Made by a program: the position numbers and the translations under genes | From: G020348385 sp964580235 | GTDB lineage: Bacteria; Acidobacteriota; Aminicenantia; Aminicenantales; Aminicenantaceae | Assembly: GCA_964580235.1 (NCBI GenBank) | Contig: CAZOJY010000152.1 | Span: 1 to 6,901, forward strand | Direction of reading: 5' to 3' | DNA length: 6,901 nt | Notes under the pieces: generated by a model | What the model saw: only the letters and a program-made list of their open reading frames with translations | The model's database searches: none | What the model was told of the DNA's origin: nothing | In this document: positions 1 to 5,898 of the stretch, one piece after another | Layout: the number at the start of each line of letters is the position of its first letter | Position numbering within the stretch: the first letter of the stretch is position 1

Positions 1-233
1 TACTCGACCATGTCGTTTTTGATCTTTTTGCCATGGAAATATATGTCGCCTGAAGTCGGCTCGAGAAGCCCGGTGAGTATCTTGATGGTTGTCGTTTTGC
101 CAGCTCCGTTGGGGCCCAGGTAGCCCAGGATTTCCCCCGGCTCTATAGTGAAACTTACATTGTCCACAGCAGGAAACACATTGTACTTTTTTGTAATTCC
201 CTTCAATTCAAGCATATTCCCCTCATTTTCCAT
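1..233 (-). CDS. ABC transporter ATP-binding protein, N-terminal part (cut by window edge)
   Basis: Only the first 77 residues are present; the gene continues off the left edge. The reading frame from the ATG at 233 shows a classic ABC ATPase start: an aromatic A-loop residue (Tyr17), the strand AVDNVSF, then EPGEILGYLGPNGAGKTT, with the Walker A motif at residues 40-48, followed by IKILTGLLEPTSGDI. This is the nucleotide-binding subunit that hydrolyses ATP at the inner membrane. The sequence style (LGPNGAGKTTTIK, GLLEPTSG) is that of the ABC-2/drug or antibiotic efflux class (CcmA-like), but the substrate cannot be told from this fragment, and the Q-loop, signature and Walker B are outside the window. 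A second in-frame ATG at 215 (MLELKGITKKY) is an equally plausible start, since most family members begin this way. GGAAGAG lies about 8 bases before the first ATG and GAGGGG only 3 bases before the second. A separate transcript is likely because a 376-base gap lies upstream. Confidence 0.93.
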   Translation of the reverse strand, partial: MENEGNMLELKGITKKYNVFPAVDNVSFTIEPGEILGYLGPNGAGKTTTIKILTGLLEPTSGDIYFHGKKIKNDMVE

Positions 234-338
234 ATTTCAGACTCTTCCATACTATTTACAACCGCGATGGGATATTATTCCATCTGAGCAATGTTAGGCT
301 AATTTTGTTATTCTTTTTGTTTAAGTCCAGCTTAGTAT

Positions 339-437
339 TTAAGCAGAGAAATTCGAAAGGTATTTTCTATGAAAATTGATCAAAGGCTCATAGTCTAAGT
401 TATTGGCTTCTTGCAGCGCATGAATGTAGGTCTTCCT
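339..437 (-). pseudogene. Possible remnant of the C-terminus of a Fic-family protein
   Basis: Read on the minus strand from 437 to the stop at 341-339, the frame encodes 32 residues including YIHALQEANNLDYEPLINF. This matches the usual end of Fic-domain proteins, especially the 'mobile mystery protein B' group, which as I recall them finish with a pattern like R-x-x-Y-I-x-A-L-x-x-A-[DN]-x-x-D-[YF]-x-P-L-[IL]-x-F. Two consecutive in-frame TAA codons (443-438) lie directly upstream, there is no start codon, and the catalytic HPFxxGNGR loop is absent from the nearby frames I read. It therefore looks like a stub left after deletion or decay, not a gene. Intact Fic proteins transfer AMP or other nucleotide groups to target proteins and often travel with toxin-antitoxin or mobile loci. 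The match is short and made by eye, so chance resemblance is possible. Confidence 0.4.
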
Positions 438-500
438 TTATTAAAGGGGTGGATGTATACAAATCTGTGATGGAGTCGAGCAGATATTTCAAGCTAAAAA

Positions 501-519
501 TACGAAATAATATTTCGTA
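501..519. repeat. Perfect inverted repeat TACGAAAT-AAT-ATTTCGTA
   Basis: Two 8-base arms are exact reverse complements around a 3-base AAT spacer. The dyad is AT-rich, so it would be a weak RNA hairpin, but its size and symmetry suit a dimeric regulator's operator. It lies about 268 bases ahead of the ABC ATPase start and 91 bases beyond the propeller stop, so its target is unclear. No regulator gene is in the window. Confidence 0.4.
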
Positions 520-580
520 AAAACTAGTTTTGCTCTTGTTATAGGCTAAGATGAAGGTTCGGCTCTCAGAGGACGAAATG

Positions 581-598
581 GCCGGCCCCGCAGGCGGC
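581..598 (-). terminator. GC-rich hairpin after the propeller gene, possible terminator
   Basis: Starting 11 bases beyond the propeller stop, the DNA folds as GCCG-CC, loop, GG-CGGC: six GC pairs with one bulged base and a 5-base loop. On the minus strand the downstream run is only CATTTCG, a poor U-tract. On the plus strand it is followed by TTTATTGCTATTT, which is better. It may end the minus-strand operon, act in both directions, or stop antisense transcripts. Confidence 0.35.
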
Positions 599-609
599 TT
601 TATTGCTAT

Positions 610-1800
610 TTAGTCCTTTTCGATGATCCTGTACTGATAGTACTTCACACCCCGCATTTGATCCAGCAAAAAGAGGCTGTCATTTTGGATGGTTATTTTA
701 TCCACAAATTGGCTGAGGGGGATCTCCCCCAGCAGCACACCATCCCTATCGAATATTTCCAGAGCATACATGTCCGTTTCCTGGAGGTCGGTGTTGCCCT
801 TGGTTTCGGTGGTCATTCCCGTTTGTGTTCCCCGAGTAATCGTATAGACCTGCTCTTCCTCTTTTATCTGCCTTTTATAAGTTACGACCCAAATCCGGCC
901 CTTGCTGTCCACGGCCAATCCCTTTGAGACAGCGTTCATGCGCGGGGAGTAGAAGGACTTGCTGGTTTTGGTTCTTTCGATTTTTCCTTTATCCAGTGGC
1001 TTTGTCGAGTAGTTCAAGATTCTGTCTGCCTTCCACAATAGCTTGCCATCCGGTGAGTATTTTTCGATCCGGTTCTGATAGGAGAATGACAGATAGATGA
1101 AGTCATTATCATCCACGGCAAATCGAAAGAAGTTGCCCTTCTGGTTCAGCATCCGGCTTTTGTAATCGTACATCTCTCCGAATTCCTTATCGATATTGCC
1201 GTCTTGGTCGAGCAGGCGGATCAATTTGGGCAGCGGTCCCTTGTCTTTTGCCTCGACGTCATATCCCAGCGTGCCGTTTGTGGCCATAAGACCTGACTTC
1301 AAGGCACAAACTTTACTGAGGCGCTGTTTCGTCATCGTGATCGTTTTGAGAAGGCTACCCCCTTTGGAAAAAATCTGGATCTTCCGGCTTCTGCGGTCTG
1401 CAATGATCAGGTGTCCTCCGGCATCGATATCGAGCGATGTGGGGGACTGGAATTCTCCCGGTCCCTGGCCTTCCCTCCCGAAGCTGGCTAAAAATTTTCC
1501 TTCGGGATCGAACTTTTGGACCCGGTCGTTTCCCGCATCAAGAATGTACAGGTTGCCGGCGTCATCCAGGACGATATCGGAGGGGCTGTTAAATGCCAGA
1601 TTTTCGTCCAGAGTGTCGATGTCTCCGATCGTCCGGATCAATTCGATCTTGATCGGAAGATTCTTTCCCCACTTTCCCCCTTTTTTGTTGTGAACGATCC
1701 GTACGCCATCTTTGATTTCTATTTTTTGTGCGTTGGAAAATTCGATAAGAGTCAATGATGCAAAAAATAACACAGCGCATAGTTTGATTCTTCTACGCAT
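610..1800 (-). CDS. Secreted NHL-repeat / 6-bladed beta-propeller protein
   Basis: The product has 396 residues from the ATG at 1800. I prefer this ATG to the in-frame TTG at 1818 because it shares its A with the upstream TAA (TAATG), a typical coupling junction, and because it gives a compact Sec signal peptide: MRRR, a hydrophobic stretch LCAVLFFASLTLI, and an SNA|Q cleavage site near residue 24. The mature part has propeller repeats. Residues ~71-107 (SPSDIVLDDAGNLYILDAGN, then a RVQKFDPEGKFLASFG tail) and ~118-153 (SPTSLDIDAGGHLIIADRRS) are clear NHL blades. Weaker blades follow at ~226-258 (FAVDDNDFIYLSF, EKYSPDGKLLW), ~292-308 (GLAVDSKGRIWVVTY) and ~345-390. A polar, Thr/Glu-rich insert (~310-343) interrupts one blade. 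There is no catalytic motif. Such propellers usually bind proteins or ligands in the periplasm or outside the cell; many are annotated only as '6-bladed beta-propeller'. It is co-transcribed, and probably translationally coupled, with the RdhA-like gene. Its function is unknown. Confidence 0.87.
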   Translation of the reverse strand: MRRRIKLCAVLFFASLTLIEFSNAQKIEIKDGVRIVHNKKGGKWGKNLPIKIELIRTIGDIDTLDENLAFNSPSDIVLDDAGNLYILDAGNDRVQKFDPEGKFLASFGREGQGPGEFQSPTSLDIDAGGHLIIADRRSRKIQIFSKGGSLLKTITMTKQRLSKVCALKSGLMATNGTLGYDVEAKDKGPLPKLIRLLDQDGNIDKEFGEMYDYKSRMLNQKGNFFRFAVDDNDFIYLSFSYQNRIEKYSPDGKLLWKADRILNYSTKPLDKGKIERTKTSKSFYSPRMNAVSKGLAVDSKGRIWVVTYKRQIKEEEQVYTITRGTQTGMTTETKGNTDLQETDMYALEIFDRDGVLLGEIPLSQFVDKITIQNDSLFLLDQMRGVKYYQYRIIEKD

Positions 1801-2969
1801 TATTTTATTTCTGGCCAAAATTTATCCGAACTTTTCTTTTGGCCGTAGCCGAACATGTCATCGAACCGGACCATTGTTCTATCGAACAGGCGGGTGCGGC
1901 GGATGATCCATCTGGCGGCATCATGCAGAATTCCAGGTTTTTTATTGAAGGGGCAGGTGCGGATGCAGTTGGAACAATCCGTTTTGTTTTTTACCCAGAA
2001 GGAAAGGCATTTTTTGGCATCGATGTGCCAGGTCAACACTCCTTCCCTGTTGGATATGTCGATCGGAGTTTCGGTGGGATCACCTAGCGAAAGGGCCTGG
2101 CTGGGGCAGTGCTCCGCACATTTTTTACAGGATTTGCAGAACTCCCAGGCACCGAATTCGATGGGTTTGTCAGGCGCAAGAGGCAGGTCTGTGAATACCT
2201 TGGCGATCCGCACACGGGGGCCGTATTCGGGGGTAATCAACACGCAGTTGCGCCCCAATTCGCCGAGACCTGCATCGATGGCCAGCGGCACGCTGCAGGC
2301 TGTATCGTTCCCGCAGGGAATGGCCTTGTAGCCGATGCCCCTTATGTATGTGGCAAGAAACCCGGCTGTCTGAGCCATTCGTGAGTAGCCGAATCCCGTG
2401 GCTGCAGATGCCGGTCCCTCTGGAGAACAAGCGATGGCATCATAATCCATTTCGAGGGCCATAACGATGGCGTATTTGAACTCTTCCGGTATTGTGATTT
2501 CGAAATCTTTTCCTCCCCCAGTTTTTGTATAGCCTTTCGAGTAAATCCATCGTCTATCCAGTTCGCAAATCCCTGCTTTTGCCGCGCCAAAAAAGGAAGC
2601 GACCTTTTTGAGTTTGGCCGCGGCATCATCTGGATTTTTCGGGTCCGCCTTAAGTCCTGGGGGCACGCTCGGATAAGAAAATTGGCCGCGCCAATCCCAA
2701 CTGTAAAGATCTTCATTGCCGCCCGAGCAACCCCTGCCGAAGTTGTCTTCCAGGAGCCATGAGGCATTCACCATGGAAAAATCTTCCAATCGATACCCGG
2801 CAATATCGGTGGGTTTCACTGGGGCATGGTAAAACTTTTTCCCCAGTTCAAGAAATTTCGGGTCCCAGAGTACCCGTTTGAACATCTCGTTTTTTTGGTC
2901 GTACTGGGTCACATTCCCGACCACGTGCCGGTCGGCTCCCTTATCCACGATGCGGTAGTTCTTTTTCAT
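1800..2969 (-). CDS. Reductive dehalogenase (RdhA)-like corrinoid/iron-sulfur protein without Tat signal
   Basis: The product has 389 residues. From about residue 165 on it follows the RdhA family: IRGIGYKAIPCGND, AIDAGLGELGRNCVLITPEYGPRVR, FTDLPLAPDKPIEFG, then two [4Fe-4S] motifs, C278-x2-C281-x2-C284-x3-C288-P and C321-x10-C332-x2-C335-x3-C339-P. Family members use a base-off cobalamin and two clusters for reductive cleavage, classically of carbon-halogen bonds. Tyr195, Asn221 and Arg254 have the same spacing (26 and 59 residues) as Tyr246, Asn272 and Arg305, which I recall as active-site residues of the tetrachloroethene enzyme PceA. The N-terminus (MKKNYRIVDKGADRH) has no twin-arginine or Sec signal, so the protein is predicted to be cytoplasmic. 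It is shorter than respiratory RdhAs and lacks the C-terminal reductase domain of NpRdhA-type enzymes. No rdhB anchor lies nearby. The ATG at 2969 is preceded by GGAG at a 7-base spacing. The family is secure; the substrate is unknown and dehalogenation is not established. QueG is its nearest relative, but the motif set fits RdhA better. Confidence 0.9.
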   Translation of the reverse strand: MKKNYRIVDKGADRHVVGNVTQYDQKNEMFKRVLWDPKFLELGKKFYHAPVKPTDIAGYRLEDFSMVNASWLLEDNFGRGCSGGNEDLYSWDWRGQFSYPSVPPGLKADPKNPDDAAAKLKKVASFFGAAKAGICELDRRWIYSKGYTKTGGGKDFEITIPEEFKYAIVMALEMDYDAIACSPEGPASAATGFGYSRMAQTAGFLATYIRGIGYKAIPCGNDTACSVPLAIDAGLGELGRNCVLITPEYGPRVRIAKVFTDLPLAPDKPIEFGAWEFCKSCKKCAEHCPSQALSLGDPTETPIDISNREGVLTWHIDAKKCLSFWVKNKTDCSNCIRTCPFNKKPGILHDAARWIIRRTRLFDRTMVRFDDMFGYGQKKSSDKFWPEIK

Positions 2970-2987
2970 GGCGCTTCTCCGCTGTCC

Positions 2988-3017
2988 ATCTTATCAGAAA
3001 CACATGAGGGGTTCCAA
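2988..3017 (-). promoter_or_regulatory. Possible promoter ahead of the RdhA-like gene
   Basis: On the minus strand, TTGGAA (3017-3012) and TAAGAT (2993-2988) are separated by 18 bases, and TAAGAT carries an upstream TGA, giving the extended -10 form TGATAAGAT. The same nine bases occur upstream of the peptidase gene. Each hexamer matches consensus at only 4 of 6 positions, and the predicted leader would be very short (about 11 bases), so this is a weak call. It would provide transcription of the RdhA-like and propeller genes independent of the peptidase gene. Confidence 0.25.
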
Positions 3018-3019
3018 CA

Positions 3020-3039
3020 TCTGTCTTGGTTTTGACAGA
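3020..3039 (-). other. Small stem-loop just after the peptidase stop codon
   Basis: Arms TCTGTC and GACAGA (6 pairs) flank an 8-base loop, 13 bases beyond the peptidase TAG. The stem is modest and no U-tract follows, so it is unlikely to terminate strongly. It could damp read-through or protect the upstream mRNA's 3' end within the 82-base gap to the next gene. Confidence 0.25.
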
Positions 3040-3052
3040 GATGAATTTGGTG

Positions 3053-5713
3053 CTACTGCATGGTTGCGTAGAAAAGAGAATTGAAAAAGAGCTTAAACGT
3101 TCCGTGCGTTTGGGCCCGGTTTTGGACGGCAAAACCTAACAATATCACTCTCCCTTTTCCTAGAGGAACATCCACAGCCGCTGTTTTGTTTTGAAGGTAT
3201 TTCTCTCCTAATAAATAGCCGCTCATAAGAAGATCTCTTTCTGAATATTTCGAAATTGCGGCAGCAGATTTTTTATCGAATGCAGGAAGAATGTCGAATG
3301 CCGTGCTGTGGTAAAACATGGCGGGGGCTTCTTCAGGCATTCCATAGGCGACCGGATGCTTGGTATTAAACTTCATCCTGAGTATAGATCCGGGACAGGC
3401 AAATTTTACAGGCTCACGCTGGGACCCTGCTGCTTGGGCGGCATAGCGGCGCCTGGAGCTCCGGAGGTTCTTCAAGGCGTCGTTTACAGGTAAGCCCAGC
3501 TTGTCCAAAGCAAAAAAACATCCCGAATTCAACGTGACAAGAGTCCCTCCCTCCTCCACAAACTTTTTTATGTTTCTAACACCTTCATCGGTTATCCCTC
3601 CCACATAACGGGGAGGCATGGTTCCCTTTTCATTCCCTTCGACGATGGCATTGGTCGACATCGAGGGCATAATGAGGACATCGAACCTGTTCCCCAAACT
3701 TCCTGCTCTTACCTCGGAGTCGTGGATGTTGACGAAGGGAAATTCGTACTTTTCAAGAAGGAATCGGGTCCATCCCTCATCGCTGCTGGCTGTCCAGGAT
3801 TTGTACAAGGCCACCTTCGGAGCTTTCAGGGTATGAGTCTTTGTGTTTGGCCGCCTATCGATTCTCCTTATGGGCAGAAAAAGTTCCTCAGCCAGAGAAT
3901 TCATGAAAGACTCGGAAACACTCTGGGATGGAACCACCAGAGTCCCGGGAGGATAGCTCTCCTCTCCGATATCGACCGGCTCTTGAGTCCGGAAAACTTG
4001 CCCTGCGTTTTTGAGTATCCGGTTGGCGGCAATAAAGCTGTTGTTGGCTCTAGAAGATATCAGATAAGCGTGACCTGCTCTTCCTTCCACTTTTCCTGCT
4101 GGATGTACCACCCTCTCGATAGGAAGCAGACTCGCTTTTAAAGGAGAATTGGCCGCCAGGACTTTCACTCCCATTTGATAGGGGAGAGTCCATCCGGTCA
4201 TATCATAAGGGGGAAGAAAAACATCGGCAAAGTTCTGGGGGCGGACGATTCCCTGCCACAGGTTGGGATATTTCATCAAATCAGGATAGGTCTGTTCATC
4301 GAAAACAGCCTTGACGAATCGGGCAAAAGGCTGGTTCATAGGGATGACCCAGGTCCCTTCTTTGTAAGAAATGCCATCGCAGACAAAGGGCTTCCCGGCT
4401 TTATAGGCATCGATACCCGCAAATATCATGTCGTTGACCAAACGGCACGCAGCGGACAGGTCCCACTGGTCCTTCGGTATGATCCAAGCATAGGGTGGCT
4501 CCTTCTCAAATTTGGCAATCGTATCCCTCCCCATCTGGTATTTGCCGTATAAAAACGTTTCACGGTAGAGAGAAGCGGTATGCAGCACCGATTTGGAAGC
4601 TGTGAGAGCATAATCGATGCCATCCTTCAACCGCCACCAGCCTCCCTCCCAGGGACTGGGATAGAATGCGCCTATGGTGAAATCTTTATATTCCTCAGGG
4701 AAATCATCGATCGTGTAGAAGTGGGGTGTGGCATAGCGATAGTGAGCGATTTCGGTCATGATGGAAATCACGTTGAAAAAGTCGCAGAACGAGTCCTCAT
4801 ATCCCGGATAGATAAAGTCAAACGCTATTCGCGAGATGGCTCCTTCCTGCCCCTTCCGGTCAAAATCATAGGCCATTGCCGAGCCAACCAGGTTCTTTCC
4901 GCGGATAAACAATGGGTGGAGATTGGGATTTGTGGGTTCTGCGGCCGGGGGGATCCAGATTCTTGCCGGGAAGGGAGCGGTCTGGTGATGGTCGTAGAGA
5001 ATCACCGGATACCACTCTCGATTGACAACGCGGGTGATATTCCGGGTTTCCGCCAGATTATTCATGTAAGAATCACGGTTGTCATCATGGCCTGCATACA
5101 GATTGTACAGCCAGGGCATGGAACTCACTTCATAGGGTGTGCCCACATTGGGAAGGTACCATTCCGCCAGCAGTTGCATCCCATCGGGATTGGCAAAAAC
5201 AAGGAGAAGGATGGTATTTTTCCGGATGAGGCGTGTTTCGGAATCTTCAGATGTCGCAAGGTCATAGGCAAGCTGGATAGCACTCTGGGCAGGGGCGCAT
5301 TCGCTGGCATGAATGCCCACATCGATCCAGACGACGGCTTTTCCCTCTGCTGCCAAGCGGTGCGCATCCTTATCCGTCAGGCCTCTCGCCAGAGCAAGCT
5401 TTTGTGATATCTCCTTATACCTGTCAAGATTTGCCATGTTCTCCTCTGAGGATATGACGGCATAAATCATCGCTTTTCCCATCGAAGTCTTTCCCATCTC
5501 AAAAACCTTCACTCTGGAGGAAGCCGCCTCCAGCGCTCGGAAGTATTCGAGAGCTTGCTCATAGGTTGCGAGATGGTAATCCGTCCCGACTTTGAATCCA
5601 AGAATTTCCTCAGGGGGAGGAACTTTCTGGGCAAAGACGATTCCTCCTCCCATAAGGAAAAGAAAAAAAGATCCCATGATCGGCTTTAGCAAATATTGTT
5701 TGACTTTGTGCAT
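3053..5713 (-). CDS. Secreted M14-family zinc carboxypeptidase-like protein with C-terminal GATase-like domain
   Basis: The product has 886 residues. The ATG at 5713 is preceded by a strong AGGAAGG ribosome site at a 6-base spacing. The N-terminus is a Sec signal peptide (MHKVKQYLLK, hydrophobic FFLFLMGGGIVFA, cleavage before Gln29). Residues ~45-400 form an M14 metallopeptidase domain: zinc ligands in H135-A-S-E138, the NPDG motif at 175-178, the substrate-carboxylate pair N212-R213 (DNRD), a third zinc ligand in the DHHQT stretch (H242 or H243), and a likely catalytic Glu at E321 (MTEIAH). Spacing from E138 to N212-R213 and from H243 to E321 is close to that in carboxypeptidase A, so the active site looks intact. 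The C-terminal ~250 residues (RFDVLIMPSMS at 676-686; GGITDEGVRNIKKFVEEGGTLV at 705-726, ending in a GKGRVILLGF strand at 852-861) resemble a class I glutamine amidotransferase-like flavodoxin fold with no evident catalytic triad. It probably trims peptides or amide-linked compounds outside the cytoplasm. It is first in a possible operon with the RdhA-like and propeller genes, but no functional link is apparent. Confidence 0.93.
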   Translation of the reverse strand: MHKVKQYLLKPIMGSFFLFLMGGGIVFAQKVPPPEEILGFKVGTDYHLATYEQALEYFRALEAASSRVKVFEMGKTSMGKAMIYAVISSEENMANLDRYKEISQKLALARGLTDKDAHRLAAEGKAVVWIDVGIHASECAPAQSAIQLAYDLATSEDSETRLIRKNTILLLVFANPDGMQLLAEWYLPNVGTPYEVSSMPWLYNLYAGHDDNRDSYMNNLAETRNITRVVNREWYPVILYDHHQTAPFPARIWIPPAAEPTNPNLHPLFIRGKNLVGSAMAYDFDRKGQEGAISRIAFDFIYPGYEDSFCDFFNVISIMTEIAHYRYATPHFYTIDDFPEEYKDFTIGAFYPSPWEGGWWRLKDGIDYALTASKSVLHTASLYRETFLYGKYQMGRDTIAKFEKEPPYAWIIPKDQWDLSAACRLVNDMIFAGIDAYKAGKPFVCDGISYKEGTWVIPMNQPFARFVKAVFDEQTYPDLMKYPNLWQGIVRPQNFADVFLPPYDMTGWTLPYQMGVKVLAANSPLKASLLPIERVVHPAGKVEGRAGHAYLISSRANNSFIAANRILKNAGQVFRTQEPVDIGEESYPPGTLVVPSQSVSESFMNSLAEELFLPIRRIDRRPNTKTHTLKAPKVALYKSWTASSDEGWTRFLLEKYEFPFVNIHDSEVRAGSLGNRFDVLIMPSMSTNAIVEGNEKGTMPPRYVGGITDEGVRNIKKFVEEGGTLVTLNSGCFFALDKLGLPVNDALKNLRSSRRRYAAQAAGSQREPVKFACPGSILRMKFNTKHPVAYGMPEEAPAMFYHSTAFDILPAFDKKSAAAISKYSERDLLMSGYLLGEKYLQNKTAAVDVPLGKGRVILLGFAVQNRAQTHGTFKLFFNSLFYATMQ

Positions 5714-5756
5714 GAAATTCCTTCCTCTCTAAAAAGGCCTTTCCTTTTTTTCAAGT

Positions 5757-5765
5757 ATCTTATCA
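5757..5765 (-). promoter_or_regulatory. Possible extended -10 element for the M14 peptidase gene
   Basis: TGATAAGAT on the minus strand fits the TGn-TAAGAT extended -10 pattern and overlaps TATGAT, another -10-like hexamer. It ends 43 bases before the peptidase ATG, a reasonable leader length. No good -35 is visible 17 bases upstream (TGGGAG). The same nine bases precede the RdhA-like gene. Confidence 0.3.
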
Positions 5766-5860
5766 TACATCCGGTCTACCTCCCAGATATTGTTGGACTT
5801 GGCAGGACCTGCACCTGTGAGTCGGTATCCGATTCGTTGTTTTCTGCATGCCTTCCGATG

Positions 5861-5869
5861 TGCTATAGT
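5861..5869 (+). promoter_or_regulatory. Possible extended -10 element for the lpxR-like gene
   Basis: TGCTATAGT matches the extended -10 form TGn-TATAGT (5 of 6 in the hexamer). It lies 29 bases ahead of the ATG at 5899, giving a leader of about 22 bases. The position for a -35 box (TTTCTG, 5841-5846) is poor, which an extended -10 can tolerate. Confidence 0.4.
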
Positions 5870-5898
5870 GTATATGACCATTTCCTGAAAGATTGGCC

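Larger units (their letters stand above)
234..609. other. 376-base intergenic region without an intact gene
   Basis: No intact gene was found on either strand. The region lies between the 3' end of the propeller gene and the 5' end of the ABC ATPase gene, so it should carry the ATPase promoter, but I see no convincing -35/-10 pair. It is AT-rich compared with the flanking genes. It holds a possible Fic C-terminal remnant (339-437), a perfect 8-base inverted repeat (501-519), a GC-rich hairpin (581-598), and a weaker 5-base inverted repeat GATGG/CCATC (266-284) about 33 bases ahead of the ATPase start. The palindromes could be operators, but nothing ties them to a regulator. Confidence 0.6.
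5714..5898. other. Divergent promoter region between the peptidase and lpxR-like genes
   Basis: This 185-base region must hold promoters for both strands. Candidate extended -10 elements are annotated separately at 5757-5765 (minus) and 5861-5869 (plus). Between them lies an 11-base near-palindrome, GCAGG-A-CCTGC (5802-5812), inside a longer imperfect dyad GACTTG...TGAGTC (5796-5823), which could be an operator acting on one or both genes. An A-tract hairpin, AAAAAGG/CCTTTTT with a 5-base loop (5731-5749), sits in the peptidase leader just before its ribosome site. The minus strand also has an uninterrupted 50-codon frame here (5729-5881) that I do not consider supported as a gene. Confidence 0.5.

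Noticed and set aside
234..609. Non-coding RNA, tRNA or CRISPR in the gene-free region
   Set aside because: No cloverleaf, repeat-spacer pattern or known riboswitch core was seen; only short isolated dyads are present.
551..613. Plus-strand 20-residue frame starting MKVRLSEDEM
   Set aside because: It is very short, has no ribosome site, and runs antisense into the propeller stop through a GC hairpin.
1801..1818. Upstream TTG start adding six residues (MARNKI) to the propeller protein
   Set aside because: The ATG at 1800 forms a standard stop/start overlap and already gives a full signal peptide; nothing favours the TTG.
1800..2969. Epoxyqueuosine reductase (QueG) as the identity of the RdhA-like gene
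   Set aside because: The protein has GLGELGR, ITPEYGPRVR and TDLPLAPDKPIEFG, which are RdhA-type motifs, and it lacks the QueG-type GWIGKN segment and C-terminal HEAT-like region.
4580..5407. Long plus-strand open frame of 275 codons opposite the peptidase gene
   Set aside because: It is antisense to a well-supported M14 coding region, its product resembles no known family, and it has no promoter or ribosome site I could see.
5893..5898. TTG start adding two residues to the LpxR-like protein
   Set aside because: The possible ribosome site GAAAG would directly abut the TTG, while it is well spaced for the ATG at 5899.
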